Part shown: piece after piece, positions 51,862 to 61,734 of the stretch
Numbering within the stretch: position 1 is the stretch's first letter
Layout of the letters: the number at the start of each line of letters is the position of its first letter
Origin: Athalassotoga saccharophila
Lineage (GTDB): Bacteria > Thermotogota > Thermotogae > Mesoaciditogales > Mesoaciditogaceae
Direction: 5' to 3'
NCBI RefSeq assembly: GCF_009936215.1
Contig: NZ_AP019551.1
Coordinates: 372,001 to 436,000 of the forward strand
DNA: 64,000 nucleotides
Made by a program: the position numbers and the translations under genes
The notes under the pieces: model-generated
What the model saw: only the letters and a program-made list of their open reading frames with translations
Database searches by the model: none
What the model was told of the DNA's origin: nothing

Positions 51862-52643
51862 ATTTCCCCCATAGTTTTAAGAAAATCTATAGCCCTCAAA
51901 ACTCCCTTTCCGTCTTCGTTGTCCGTTATGTATTTTGCGCTCACCAAACTTTTTTCATTTCCGGGTCTCATGGCGAAACTTATCCCCACACTTTTGAGAA
52001 GTTCAGCGTCATTTTCTCCATCTCCAAAGGCGATTGCCTCATCGAGTGAAAAACCTATTTTTTTTGACAAAAATTCGACCGAAAATTTTTTGTTGATGCC
52101 TCTTTTCACAAACTCAAGGTAAAGTTCCGAAGAGGTAAAGACGTCTACATCTTTAGATACATCCTTTGCCTTTTTCCTTAAAGATCTGATCCTTTCTGGA
52201 AGGCCAAAGGCCAATATCTTGTAGACGCAACCCTTTTTCGCGATCTCTTTAAGATCGGAAATGACATTGTATCCTATTCCGGATTGATCCGAATAGGCCT
52301 TTGCGAATTCGTTGTCTTCCTCGACGTAGAGTACATCGTCAACGTATATCTGGCGGTGAATATCGTTCGCCCTTAGAAAGTCTATTACCTTTGCTGAATT
52401 CTCGTAATCGAGGCAAAATTTGTAGAGTTCATCGTAGCGTATAAGGGCTCCGTTGTAAGCAATCTCTATTCCGGATAAATCGTAATTTTCTAAAAGAATT
52501 TCCATTGAAGAGAGCATTCTTCCCGAGGCAAATATCACGATCTTTGATTTGGACAGTTCATCTATCGCGTCTCTCAATTCCCTTGAGATTTTGGAATTAA
52601 CGAAGATCGTTCCATCAAGATCAAAGATCAAAACTCGCTTCAC
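51858..52643 (-). CDS. HAD-superfamily phosphatase (Cof type)
   Basis: A 261-residue Cof-type (IIB) HAD hydrolase: IFDLDGTIFVN (catalytic Asp), FASGRM, a cap domain, then FGDGENDAELL. Substrate likely a sugar phosphate, not determinable. GTG start in a GTGA overlap with fliY. Confidence 0.9.
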   Translation of the reverse strand: MKRVLIFDLDGTIFVNSKISRELRDAIDELSKSKIVIFASGRMLSSMEILLENYDLSGIEIAYNGALIRYDELYKFCLDYENSAKVIDFLRANDIHRQIYVDDVLYVEEDNEFAKAYSDQSGIGYNVISDLKEIAKKGCVYKILAFGLPERIRSLRKKAKDVSKDVDVFTSSELYLEFVKRGINKKFSVEFLSKKIGFSLDEAIAFGDGENDAELLKSVGISFAMRPGNEKSLVSAKYITDNEDGKGVLRAIDFLKTMGEI

Positions 52644-53692
52644 TTTAGTGAATAAAGCCTTTCCTTCTTGTTGAGTATCTGTGTGATCTTAACGCCAAAG
52701 TTTTCGCCGACCACAACGACTTCTCCCTTGGCTATCTGTCTTCCGTTCACGAGGATGTCCACGGGCTCTCCGGTTAGTTTATCAAGTTCAACCAAAGATC
52801 CAACTCCAAGTTCGAGTACCTGTTTGAGGTTCATCGTTGTTCTTCCGAGTTCGACGGAAAGTTCAAGGGGTATATCGAGAAGTAACTCTATCTTTTGGGG
52901 AGAAACCTGTACATCCTTTTCATCGGTGAATTCCTGAAATTCAACCTTTTTTACTGGTTTTTCAGGTTTATCGACCTTTTCGGTGACCTCTTGGGATCTT
53001 TCAGATTTTGGCTTCTCCTCAACTTTTGCGGTGTTGCTCTTTCCAACTTCTCCGATGAGGAATTTTGAAAAATTCTTTGCAAATGACGGGGACATCAATT
53101 CTATCAAGGACCCTTCGACAAGGTTATTTACCTTCATTTTGAATTTGACGGCAACAACGTCCTGACCATCGTAGACCGGAGGAAATTTGACATTAGGATC
53201 TGTGAAGTCAAGTTTTTCTATCTTTGGCGGTGAAATCTCGACTGGTTCTTTCATAATCTCCGAAAGTGAGGTAGCCGCAGATCCCATCATCTGATTCATC
53301 GCTTCGGCAATGGCGCTTAACTTTATATCGTCAAGTTCATCCTTTACGTCCTGGCCAGTTCCACCCATCATTATGTCCGCAATTACCGCAACAACATGAG
53401 GCTCAAGGACAAAAACATTTGTTCCCTGAAGAGTTTTTATGTAATCAATGCTTGTGGCGATTTTCATCCCTTTAAAAAGTTTTCTAAAATCATCTATGGT
53501 GGTTTCATAAACTTCGGGAGTCGTTATCTCGACTCTTTTGCCGACGATCGTCGAAATAGCGGTCGCGGCCGCTCCCATCGATATGTTGCCGAGTTCTCCT
53601 ATCGCGTCCTTTTCTAATTCCGTAAGAATCGTCTTTGAGCCCTTAAGCAAAGAATCTATCTCTTCTTGAGACATTTTATCCGCCATTTTCAT
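52640..53692 (-). CDS. fliY: Flagellar motor switch phosphatase FliY
   Basis: A 350-residue FliN/FliY protein. N-terminal SQEEIDSLLKG resembles the CheY-P-binding peptide; two CheC-type phosphatase motifs follow (ELGNISMGAAATA and AEAMNQMMGSAATSLSE), a Lys/Glu linker at about 225-255, and a C-terminal FliN domain (LELGVGSLVELDKLTGEPVDILVNGR). This is the FliY architecture, removing phosphate from CheY at the switch. Overlaps fliM. ATG at 53692 or 53686 are both possible. Confidence 0.92.
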   Translation of the reverse strand: MKMADKMSQEEIDSLLKGSKTILTELEKDAIGELGNISMGAAATAISTIVGKRVEITTPEVYETTIDDFRKLFKGMKIATSIDYIKTLQGTNVFVLEPHVVAVIADIMMGGTGQDVKDELDDIKLSAIAEAMNQMMGSAATSLSEIMKEPVEISPPKIEKLDFTDPNVKFPPVYDGQDVVAVKFKMKVNNLVEGSLIELMSPSFAKNFSKFLIGEVGKSNTAKVEEKPKSERSQEVTEKVDKPEKPVKKVEFQEFTDEKDVQVSPQKIELLLDIPLELSVELGRTTMNLKQVLELGVGSLVELDKLTGEPVDILVNGRQIAKGEVVVVGENFGVKITQILNKKERLYSLK

Positions 53693-54671
53693 CTATCTCC
53701 TTGTTCAAAACCTCTGTGATTCTAACAGCGTTAAACCCTTTATGGGTTCCGACAGAGCAAAGAAATTTTTCTCTTCCATTGACGTAAAGGGAGGCAGGTT
53801 CATCTACGTGTCTTTGGAGCATTATAACATCTCCAACCTCAAGGTTCAAAAGGTCAGAAAGGTTTATCATCGTCTTCCCTATTACGACGTGCAAATCGAG
53901 TTTTGCGTTGTTGAGTAATGAGATTATATCTTCTCTCAATTGACCGGGTTTAATCTGCTTTTCCTGTTTGAAATAAGATTCTGCGTACAATTTTGGCGCT
54001 ATCACCTCGAGAAGTGAAGACGGCCAGCACACATTCATAAATCCTTCTATCTCGCCTATCTTCATGTCTAAAGTCACAACGACAACCATCTCGTTGGCAG
54101 GAACAACCTGAACGAACTGTGGATTGTTTTCTATCGAAACAAGGTTTGGTGTAAAAGAGTAAATGCTTGACCAAGAATCTTTGAGTATTGAAAGAATTCT
54201 TACGATCTCATTTCTCATCAAGGAATTTTCTATCTCCGTCAGAGGTCTTATCTTCTGGTAAAGGCCTCCTCCGCCTCCGAGAAGTTTGTCTATTATCGCA
54301 AAGATGACTTTCAAATTTATCTCTATAACGACATTTCCATTCAATTCCTCTGCGGTAAAGACAAAGAGAAAACTTGGAGAAGATATAGACCTTATGAATT
54401 CATTATAAGTTATCTGATCCGTTGAGGCTTTGGTTATATCAACAAAAGACCTAAGGCGAGCTGAAAAATAATTCGAAACGCCTCGCGCAAAACTTTCATG
54501 AACCATTTCAATGGTTCTTATCTGTTCTTTAGAAAATTTGCTTGGTCTTGTAAAGTCGTAAGGTTTTACTTTTTTTGTCTCTTCTACCTTTACCTCTTCG
54601 GCCGAAAGATCACCGGCCGCGAGGGCCTTCAATAAGGTATCAACCTCATTCTGACTTAGGATATCGGCCAT
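53676..54671 (-). CDS. fliM: Flagellar motor switch protein FliM
   Basis: A 331-residue FliM. The start ADILSQNEVDTLLKAL is the CheY-P-binding segment; PYDFTRPSKFSKEQIR opens the middle domain, and the C-terminal FliN-like domain has LNLEVGDVIML. The ATG at 54671 is preferred over an upstream TTG because it gives the canonical opening. Five bases lie between stop and start of fliL and fliM. Confidence 0.94.
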   Translation of the reverse strand: MADILSQNEVDTLLKALAAGDLSAEEVKVEETKKVKPYDFTRPSKFSKEQIRTIEMVHESFARGVSNYFSARLRSFVDITKASTDQITYNEFIRSISSPSFLFVFTAEELNGNVVIEINLKVIFAIIDKLLGGGGGLYQKIRPLTEIENSLMRNEIVRILSILKDSWSSIYSFTPNLVSIENNPQFVQVVPANEMVVVVTLDMKIGEIEGFMNVCWPSSLLEVIAPKLYAESYFKQEKQIKPGQLREDIISLLNNAKLDLHVVIGKTMINLSDLLNLEVGDVIMLQRHVDEPASLYVNGREKFLCSVGTHKGFNAVRITEVLNKEIDENGG

Positions 54672-54675
54672 AATA

Positions 54676-55155
54676 TCACGTCGATGCAACTGCCTTTATG
54701 TACATGTAAACCTGTAAAACTCCCAAAGGCGCTTTATCTCCCGTATAACCCGTTATCTGATCGACTAAATCGGCTATTTGTTGCTTTAACGTTTGAAAAC
54801 CATCTGGATTTAGAATCTCATTTGCGCTCTTCGAGAGTATAAGCATTTGAATTCCATCCATTATCTGTGGAGTATCTATTCCTATCTCCTGACTACACTG
54901 GGCACTTCCAACCAAGAAGGTTAAACTGTCGACGACAAGTACCTGATTCCCGCCGCGCAAAGGGAAGGTTTGGTTGGATCCAGATCTTATGAGAATGGCC
55001 ATCGTTCTTGAAAGTTGGCTCGTTACCTTTTGCTGGGCAGGAGGAGCGTTAAGGTATTTGACTATTATAAAAGTACCGACCATGGAAATGCCTGCCGATA
55101 GAATCACCGCTATGAGAATGACCATAAGACCGGATCTTTTCTTCTCTTCCGCCAT
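54676..55155 (-). CDS. fliL: Flagellar basal body protein FliL
   Basis: A 159-residue protein with a single N-terminal helix (about 11-29) and a periplasmic FliL domain. FliL rings the stator. GGGTGATTGA ribosome site at the end of motB. Confidence 0.85.
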   Translation of the reverse strand: MAEEKKRSGLMVILIAVILSAGISMVGTFIIVKYLNAPPAQQKVTSQLSRTMAILIRSGSNQTFPLRGGNQVLVVDSLTFLVGSAQCSQEIGIDTPQIMDGIQMLILSKSANEILNPDGFQTLKQQIADLVDQITGYTGDKAPLGVLQVYMYIKAVAST

Positions 55156-56028
55156 TCAATCACCCTGATTTCTTATCAAAATATCGACCCTGTTGTAAGA
55201 AAGGTTTATATCTTGGGCCATTTTGTTCAACTCATCGTTGAGGACCTTCGATTTCGTGACAAGTTCCTCGTAAGAGATCTGGCCTGCCGCGTATTCCTGC
55301 CTAAGAGCCTGTAATTCTTGATTTATAGAGGACGTTTGAGACTCTATCGCTTGCTGGGCGGGCACATCTCCCCTTCCAATTGCAACAAATCTATTAGGAT
55401 TATACCAGTAATTCGGATCAAATTGTCCACTCATAATCTCTGAGACAAGTTCATTGGCTCTTTGATTCTTTAAATCGTTAAGAAAGAATGACACAACTGC
55501 CGCGGCTCTTGCCGCGCTCAGACTCCATTTCGAAGGATATATAGAATCCTTCGGAAGCGGCTCTGTAGAGGTATAGCCGTAAACCCACAAAGGATTTGTC
55601 GAATGTTCTATTATTATCTCGCCTATCTTTGCAAGCAAATCTTTCGCCAAAGATGAAAGATTTGCAGACCCCGGCTCAAAAAATGCCGCGTTGTGCAGTT
55701 CAACGAGCAGACCTTCATTCGTCTGTTCTATGGTTATCATTCCTTTGTATTCTGGATTTGCCTGGATCTGAATTATAGACTGTCTTATGCCCGGATTAGA
55801 GGTTATGAGAGGCTCTTGGCTCATGCTTTTTCCACCTACAAGAATGCCCGGAGGAGAACTCATTAAGGTTTGAAAACCGTAAGAGACCTGTTGGAACTTT
55901 CCCGGACTTATAGTTGCCATCGAAAATAACGTCACAAAAAATCCCATCATCAAAGAATTCATATCAGAAAATGTTATCATCCAAAGTGGAGCGCTTTCTT
56001 TGAATTCTTCGGGTTTTTTACGAGCCAC
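55156..56028 (-). CDS. motB: Flagellar stator protein MotB
   Basis: About 290 residues. GTG 56028 after GGAGG is the likely start. One helix with the proton/sodium-carrying Asp (MITFSDMNSLMMGFF, Asp22), then an OmpA-like peptidoglycan-binding domain (VYGYTSTEPL, LSAARAAAVVSFFLNDL), and a C-terminal coiled coil of about 55 residues. Overlaps motA by 11 bases. Confidence 0.92.
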   Translation of the reverse strand: MARKKPEEFKESAPLWMITFSDMNSLMMGFFVTLFSMATISPGKFQQVSYGFQTLMSSPPGILVGGKSMSQEPLITSNPGIRQSIIQIQANPEYKGMITIEQTNEGLLVELHNAAFFEPGSANLSSLAKDLLAKIGEIIIEHSTNPLWVYGYTSTEPLPKDSIYPSKWSLSAARAAAVVSFFLNDLKNQRANELVSEIMSGQFDPNYWYNPNRFVAIGRGDVPAQQAIESQTSSINQELQALRQEYAAGQISYEELVTKSKVLNDELNKMAQDINLSYNRVDILIRNQGD

Positions 56029-56821
56029 CTGCCACACCTCCCTCCGCGACCTGAGGAGCAACTGAACTTTCGTAGGCTTTAAGTTCTTTTTCGTTCAAAA
56101 ATCCCTTTAACTTTTCTTCGAGAATCCTCGGATTGTCTCCTGCCTGAATGGAGAGAATGCCCTCTAAAATCATTCTCCTGTATCTCATCTCCATCTGCAA
56201 ACGTCTTGCGAGTTTCTCACCCATCGGCATAAAGAAGACGTAAGCCAAAAATGCTCCCATGAATGTAGTCGTCAAAGCGATGGCAAATGAAGGCCCAACG
56301 GTGGACGGATCGTTAAGACTTCCAAGCATTTTGACAAGACCTATAATGGTTCCAACCATTCCAAAAGAAGGAGCGACTGTCGCTCCATACGCAAACATGT
56401 TTCGGTACATCATAGCCTCTTCTTCTCTAAGATCCAAATCCGTTTCCATCATGGATTTCAAAAGTTCCGGATCTATTCCATCTACGACCATCTGCAAACC
56501 TTTTTTCATAAAAGGATCCGTTATCTTTTCGACATCCTGCTCGAGTGAGAGTAATCCTTCTCTTCTTGCCTTTTCAGACGAGGTTACAAGTTCTCTAATT
56601 GTTCCATTCATGTCATTTGGCTTGTAAAAGAAGATGCCCATCAAAACCTTGAATATATCCATAACCCTTTCGATTGGGTAAGCGACAAAGAGAGATCCGA
56701 GAGTCCCTCCAAAGACAATGGCGATGGAGGTTATATCCATGAAAAGTCTTAGATCGCTTCCGATCCCTATCATAATGGCAAGAAGGGCCAGACCTACTCC
56801 TATGAAACTTGCAAGATCCAA
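56018..56821 (-). CDS. motA: Flagellar stator protein MotA
   Basis: A 267-residue MotA with four helices; the PSFGMVGTIIGLVKMLGSL segment holds the conserved Pro/Gly of helix 3. Cytoplasmic loop residues DPFMKKGLQMVVDG. TTG start after AAGGTGAG, in the end of flbD. Confidence 0.94.
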   Translation of the reverse strand: MDLASFIGVGLALLAIMIGIGSDLRLFMDITSIAIVFGGTLGSLFVAYPIERVMDIFKVLMGIFFYKPNDMNGTIRELVTSSEKARREGLLSLEQDVEKITDPFMKKGLQMVVDGIDPELLKSMMETDLDLREEEAMMYRNMFAYGATVAPSFGMVGTIIGLVKMLGSLNDPSTVGPSFAIALTTTFMGAFLAYVFFMPMGEKLARRLQMEMRYRRMILEGILSIQAGDNPRILEEKLKGFLNEKELKAYESSVAPQVAEGGVAGGS

Positions 56822-56823
56822 AC

Positions 56824-57033
56824 TTACTCACCTTCTTTCGGAAGAACAAGGATACTTCCAATCTTCCTTTTGTATTCTATCACCAACCTTACAACCTCTT
56901 CAACGGGCTCTTTGACAAGGTATTTCTTCCCGTTGAAGAGAGTTATAACCGTATCGGGCTTTGCCTCAACAGTTTCTATGTACTCCGCATTTAAAACAAA
57001 ACTTTCACCGCTAAGATGTGTTAGATTTATCAT
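56824..57033 (-). CDS. flbD: Flagellar protein FlbD
   Basis: A 69-residue FlbD: MINLTHLSGESFVLNAEYIE and LFNGKKYLVKEPVEEVV are the two family blocks. Small cytoplasmic protein found between flgE and motA in Firmicutes and Thermotogota flagellar operons; role not well defined. Confidence 0.92.
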   Translation of the reverse strand: MINLTHLSGESFVLNAEYIETVEAKPDTVITLFNGKKYLVKEPVEEVVRLVIEYKRKIGSILVLPKEGE

Positions 57034-57037
57034 ATCA

Positions 57038-58759
57038 TTATGGCGTCTGCTTCAAATTATCAAGTTGGGAGAGCATGGCATCCGCAGTTGTTATAACTCG
57101 GGCATTGGCGTCAAAACTTCTTTCGGCTATTATCATGTTGGTGAATTCTTGGGCAAGATCTACGTTGGACATCTCAAGTGCACCCGGTATAAAAGTGCCG
57201 CGCCCGCCGGTACCTGCCGTTCCGATTTGTGGAACGCCGCTGTTTGCCGATTCGGAATAAAGTGAATTTCCAACCGCGTTAAGACCGGCAGGATTGTTAA
57301 AGTTGGCCAAAGCGACCTGACCGAGCGTATCGGTAAGACCATTCGAGAAGGTGCCTATTATCTGTCCATTTTGATTTATGGCAAAGGATTGCAACGTTCC
57401 TTGAGCATTTCCATTTTGCTGGGTTATTGCCGCCGAAGAAGAACCTGCCATGTCAGTTACAGCGGTAAAGTCAATCTGAGATTTGACCGTCGCCGCCCCA
57501 TCTGAAGGAGTAAAGGATATCCCTGTCGGGGCATTTACGTTTGTAAGTTGACCGTTGTTAAGGACAAAATTTCCAACCATTCTACCCGAAGAGTTGAATT
57601 CGAGTACTCCAAAATTAGTTCCCGTCGCAGATCCACTCGAAGTTATCAGATTTACCGGCGTACCATTTGCAAGCCTTGCATCCCATGCCCATGCCGTATT
57701 GGTACCGGTGCCCCATGTGGTCGATGTGCCGGATCCGCTTACAGTCCCGAGGTTTGTAAAATCTATATATATAGTGTAAGGATTTCCAAGAGAATCGTAT
57801 ATCTGCGTCGATGTCGTATAGACAGGATTTGTGTATCCTGCTGTGACTGTATTTGCCGTGTTGTCTGACTCGGCAAAGGATATAGGCCCGGATGTCGGAA
57901 GTGTTATGGCAGCCCCACTTGCCGTGCTTGCAGAGGTTGTGGAAAGCGAATAAGTTCCATTAGAGTTGTTGATGTAGATATTTTTGGCCGAGTCCTTTGT
58001 CACATTTCCATACTGATCGAGTGCTATGCTTCCCGATATGCTTTTCCCCACAGAACCAGCAGGTCCACTTACGATCGTGGCCGTCCAGTTGTAGACTCTC
58101 GATGTTGAGAATGGGTTGAAATTATTCGTCTGAGGGGAGAAGGTGAATTGAACGGTGTATTGATTACCACTGTTGTCTGTGACAGTTATAGTAGTCGGCT
58201 GGATGCCGGACGAAGAATCTATATTTCCTCCGACTATCATCTGCGATGTTGCCTTTGCGTTCATCGTTGTGTTAGCGCTTATTTGAATTGGAGCGATAGG
58301 CGCATTTGTGTCCACATATCTTTGACCCGTCGAACTGACTGTCGATTCCCATCCGAGAACTTCGTATCCGGTACCGGCTTGGACGAGAGTACCATTTTGA
58401 TCAAGACTGAAATTTCCAGCCCTTGTGTAATAATTTCCGCTTCCGTTGTTGACTATAAAAAATCCATCTCCTTGAATTGCGAGATCGGTGCTCTTTCCCG
58501 TATTTTGAAAACTTCCCTGAGTCATGAGTTGATCTATCGATGCTATCTGTGTTCCAAGGCCAACCTGTGTAGGATTGACACCTCCGAGATTTCCCTGAGG
58601 CGATCTCGCCGCGCTTAAAAGTTGAGAAAGCGCCGTTGAGAAAGTAACACGCGATGCTTTAAATCCCACGGTATTGGAATTTGCAATGTTATTTCCAATA
58701 ACATCCATCTCCGTTTGCATGCCCTCAAGGCCGCTTATTCCACTGTAAAGTGCTCTCAT
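57038..58759 (-). CDS. flgE: Flagellar hook protein FlgE
   Basis: A 573-residue hook protein. The N-terminal D0 segment RALYSGISGLEGMQTEMDVIGNNIANSNT and the C-terminal NVDLAQEFTNMIIAERSFDANARVIT form the helical tube; the middle is Gly/Ser/Thr-rich and variable. Longer than E. coli FlgE (402). Overlaps flgD by ATGA. Confidence 0.93.
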   Translation of the reverse strand: MRALYSGISGLEGMQTEMDVIGNNIANSNTVGFKASRVTFSTALSQLLSAARSPQGNLGGVNPTQVGLGTQIASIDQLMTQGSFQNTGKSTDLAIQGDGFFIVNNGSGNYYTRAGNFSLDQNGTLVQAGTGYEVLGWESTVSSTGQRYVDTNAPIAPIQISANTTMNAKATSQMIVGGNIDSSSGIQPTTITVTDNSGNQYTVQFTFSPQTNNFNPFSTSRVYNWTATIVSGPAGSVGKSISGSIALDQYGNVTKDSAKNIYINNSNGTYSLSTTSASTASGAAITLPTSGPISFAESDNTANTVTAGYTNPVYTTSTQIYDSLGNPYTIYIDFTNLGTVSGSGTSTTWGTGTNTAWAWDARLANGTPVNLITSSGSATGTNFGVLEFNSSGRMVGNFVLNNGQLTNVNAPTGISFTPSDGAATVKSQIDFTAVTDMAGSSSAAITQQNGNAQGTLQSFAINQNGQIIGTFSNGLTDTLGQVALANFNNPAGLNAVGNSLYSESANSGVPQIGTAGTGGRGTFIPGALEMSNVDLAQEFTNMIIAERSFDANARVITTADAMLSQLDNLKQTP

Positions 58760-59460
58760 AAAATCACTCCCGTATTAGATGTAGCGCTACCTGAAGAAAT
58801 TTGTGTTATCTGAGAAACCGGATATGTTGTTCCGTTCACAACGACGTAAACCTGTCCATTTTCTATTTGAACCGATTGAACAACTCCAGAATTCGTACCG
58901 CTAAGAAGTAACTGGGTACCGTCCGACTCCAAAGCCTGTATTTGATATGTATAAGCGCCGTCTTGGACCTGAATTCCATTTGAGTTAAGTCCATTCCACT
59001 GGTAGGTATGCATTCCGGCACTCATCTGTCCGAGTTTTATGGTATTTATGGTATTCCCGTTTGAATCCGTTATTTTAAGCGTAACATAAGCGTTGGATGG
59101 AAGGTTAAAACCGATCTGGCCGGGTTGACCGGCGATGACATCAACTGTGTTGTTCTGGGTTGAGACGGTCTTTCCTATTAAAGATGCAGATTGTAGTTGA
59201 ACAAAATTGGAGAAATTATTTTGAAATTGAGTAAAGGCGTTGGCAAGATTTGTCGTCTGTTCAAGGGCCGTAAATTGGGCGAGTTGGGAGACAAATTGAG
59301 TGTTGTCCATTGGATTCAAAGGATCCTGATTTTGAAGTTGGGTCACAAGCAGTTTTAAAAAGGCACTTTCTCCGAGTTGATTCGAAGATCCGCTTACATT
59401 TTGAGTTGAATTGACACTGCCTACGGATATAGTTGGATTAATTAGATTTACGCTTAACAA
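58756..59460 (-). CDS. flgD: Flagellar hook-capping protein FlgD
   Basis: About 234 residues. The N-terminal export segment (GESAFLKLLVTQLQNQDPLNPMDNTQFVSQLAQFTALEQ) is diagnostic; the C-terminal half has the FlgD Ig-like fold (TYQWNGLNSNGIQVQDGAYTYQI). TTG 59460 is spaced seven bases from AGGAGG; a GTG at 59466 lies too close to it. Confidence 0.93.
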   Translation of the reverse strand: MLSVNLINPTISVGSVNSTQNVSGSSNQLGESAFLKLLVTQLQNQDPLNPMDNTQFVSQLAQFTALEQTTNLANAFTQFQNNFSNFVQLQSASLIGKTVSTQNNTVDVIAGQPGQIGFNLPSNAYVTLKITDSNGNTINTIKLGQMSAGMHTYQWNGLNSNGIQVQDGAYTYQIQALESDGTQLLLSGTNSGVVQSVQIENGQVYVVVNGTTYPVSQITQISSGSATSNTGVIL

Positions 59461-59462
59461 GA

Positions 59463-61022
59463 TCACACCTCCTTTTTGAAAAATTCGCTGAATTTTTCTT
59501 TTTCTTGATTCTGCTTTCTATTTCTCTCATCTTTTCTTTGACTGTCTTCATTTGAACTGTTTTGATACCATTCTTGTCCGTTTATCTGCACATTTACGAT
59601 GTTGAAATTCAAATTCGAAAGTCTGTCAACTATAACTGGCATGGCGTTTTTCAACATTTCCTGAGTCTTATCATTTGATGAATTGATTATCAACGTTGTC
59701 TTTCCTCCATCTTCTGTAAGAGAAATCTCAATTTTTCCCAAAGAAGGAGGATTAAGTTGAATATCAACCTTAACCGGTAATTTTTGATCCTTCAAAGATT
59801 TAGCGATGAAATCAGTTATCTTTGAAATTGGGACTCCATCTTTATCTGGAGAGTTCTTGGGCTGGACATTCTCTCCTCTCGATGATTGCGGTAGATATTC
59901 GTAAACCTTTACATCGTTGAGACTATATTTCGTGTCTTTATCATTTATTTCTACCTTGAAATTCTGTCCCGAAAAATTTTCTTTGACTACGTTTTGGATC
60001 TTGACATTCACGGTATCGAAGAGTTTTTGATTAGGTGTATTGTTGGAATTCGACATATCTGAAAGATTTGTCTGAATTTGGACTGGTTGCGAATCTGCAT
60101 TTTTTGCTTCCATGACGAAGTTCTTCAAATTAAGGTTATTTTCATTACTTTGGCGATTGGAAGTAAGATGGATATTTTGTTGATAAGAGTTTATCTTCGT
60201 ATTTGCCTTATCGACCTGGGAAAGGTTGACTTCATTTTTTACTTTGTCTTCTGTTTTGGTCTTTTCAAATTGATCGGAGATCTTGGCTGGAATCTGTATT
60301 TTGGCATCATCTGTCTTTGTTTGAGTATCTTTGTGATTTTCAGAATCTGTCTTCGGAACCTTTGGACTGAAAAATGATGAATTTACAGATGATGAATTGA
60401 CAGGAATTTGCGATGAAAATCCTAAATCGGTGGATTTGCCTTGATCGGGACTGGCAACCTTTTCTGGGACTTTAACGTCTGAAATCTTTTCGATCTTTTT
60501 CAAAGCATCATTACTTTTATTTTCAATCTGATTTGAATTGATCTCCGAACTCAAATTATCTTTAATTTGTACAGAAACGCTTACTGCTTTCTGATTTCCT
60601 ATCTCTATTTTGCCTTTTTCAACTTCTTCCTGAACCTTCTGATCATGAAGATCTTGCACTTTGTCTTCTGAATTTGGAACTTTCTTTTGTGAATTCTCTA
60701 CAATAAGATTAACCAAAGATGCCTCTATGGTATTCTCCGATCTTTGACTATCTTTGCCGGAATTATCCTTATCTTTTATATTATCCACATCTTTATTCTT
60801 TTTTACATCTGATTTTTCAGTTTCTTTAGTTACCTTTAAGTCTTTCGATGATTCATCCTTGCCCTTTGACAAGATCGAAAGTAAGGAAATATCCGTCTTC
60901 CCTTTTACATCGTCCTTCTTACCATCTTTGTCAGACAATAAAAGAATTTCAAAGGCACCTTTGGGGGCAATTTTGTGTTTATCGGTCGGTACTCGATCGA
61001 GATTCATGCTTACGGGATTCAT
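59463..61022 (-). CDS. fliK: Flagellar hook-length control protein FliK
   Basis: A 519-residue protein: a long, Lys/Asp/Ser/Asn-rich disordered N-terminal 370 residues, then the FliK C-terminal domain (LNPPSLGKIEISLTEDGG, LIINSSNDKTQEMLKNAMP, LSNLNFNIVNVQING). The N-terminus serves as a ruler and export signal. ATGA overlap with the MotE-like gene. Confidence 0.88.
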   Translation of the reverse strand: MNPVSMNLDRVPTDKHKIAPKGAFEILLLSDKDGKKDDVKGKTDISLLSILSKGKDESSKDLKVTKETEKSDVKKNKDVDNIKDKDNSGKDSQRSENTIEASLVNLIVENSQKKVPNSEDKVQDLHDQKVQEEVEKGKIEIGNQKAVSVSVQIKDNLSSEINSNQIENKSNDALKKIEKISDVKVPEKVASPDQGKSTDLGFSSQIPVNSSSVNSSFFSPKVPKTDSENHKDTQTKTDDAKIQIPAKISDQFEKTKTEDKVKNEVNLSQVDKANTKINSYQQNIHLTSNRQSNENNLNLKNFVMEAKNADSQPVQIQTNLSDMSNSNNTPNQKLFDTVNVKIQNVVKENFSGQNFKVEINDKDTKYSLNDVKVYEYLPQSSRGENVQPKNSPDKDGVPISKITDFIAKSLKDQKLPVKVDIQLNPPSLGKIEISLTEDGGKTTLIINSSNDKTQEMLKNAMPVIVDRLSNLNFNIVNVQINGQEWYQNSSNEDSQRKDERNRKQNQEKEKFSEFFKKEV

Positions 61023-61663
61023 CTTGTCACCTTTGTCAGATTCTCTATAATCGAAGAGGCCATGGCTGGATTTGTCTGTGAAATGGCCTGAAGAACGGAT
61101 CCGGCAACCTGTGGAGAGAGATTTACCATCGCGTCTACAATGACGTTAATCGGGATATTCGAAGTTGCTATGATGCGTCCAATTTGAGATGGATTGCTGT
61201 TCGTTATCCATTGATCGAGTGTCTGGATTCTCTTTTGATAACTTTGATATTCGGCAACCTGCGCGTTGAATTGCTGAACCTGCCTTTCAAAGGCCGTTTG
61301 TGAAGCCTTAAGAGTTGCCTGCAAAGATGCCAGTTGGGCCTGAAGGCTTGCAATCTGGATCTCTTTTGCTTCTAAAGAGGCTTCCCGCGTGTTTAGAACG
61401 TTTTGGAATGCATTTATCCTCGATTCCAAAAGGGTCTGGTACGGAATGACCCTTAGAGGTTCATACTTTACACTGTTTCCAATAAATGGAACCATCTTAA
61501 GTATCGAGGCGGCGTAACTTTTAACGTCTGCAAAAGGAGTAACCCCGTACATCTGGAGTTTATTCATCTCGAAATAGAAATAACTTATTCCGATTGAAAG
61601 TACAAGAAATGTGAAAATAACAAGGAAAACCCAAAAAATCAAAAGTCCACGTTTTTTGGCCAT
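61019..61663 (-). CDS. MotE-like flagellar protein (membrane anchor, coiled coil, MgtE_N-like)
   Basis: A 214-residue protein starting at ATG 61663 after AGGAGGG. It has an N-terminal helix (about 8-28), a coiled coil (about 90-145, LEAKEIQIASLQAQLASLQATLKASQ), and a C-terminal MgtE_N-like module (NPSQIGRIIATSNIPINVIVDAMVNL...AGSVLQAISQTNPAMASSIIENL). This plan matches MotE/FlbB-type stator chaperones. First visible gene of the flagellar operon. Confidence 0.72.
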   Translation of the reverse strand: MAKKRGLLIFWVFLVIFTFLVLSIGISYFYFEMNKLQMYGVTPFADVKSYAASILKMVPFIGNSVKYEPLRVIPYQTLLESRINAFQNVLNTREASLEAKEIQIASLQAQLASLQATLKASQTAFERQVQQFNAQVAEYQSYQKRIQTLDQWITNSNPSQIGRIIATSNIPINVIVDAMVNLSPQVAGSVLQAISQTNPAMASSIIENLTKVTR

Positions 61664-61734
61664 CCATTTCCCTCCTGAAATATAATTCAATCTCATCGAT
61701 GAAATATCCTAAGTGTTCAAAATTTCAATCTCCA

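Noticed and set aside
59463-61022. The Lys/Asp/Ser-rich plus-strand shadow and repetitive look as low-complexity repeat
   Set aside because: It is explained by the disordered N-terminal part of FliK, with a clear FliK C-terminal domain in the same frame.
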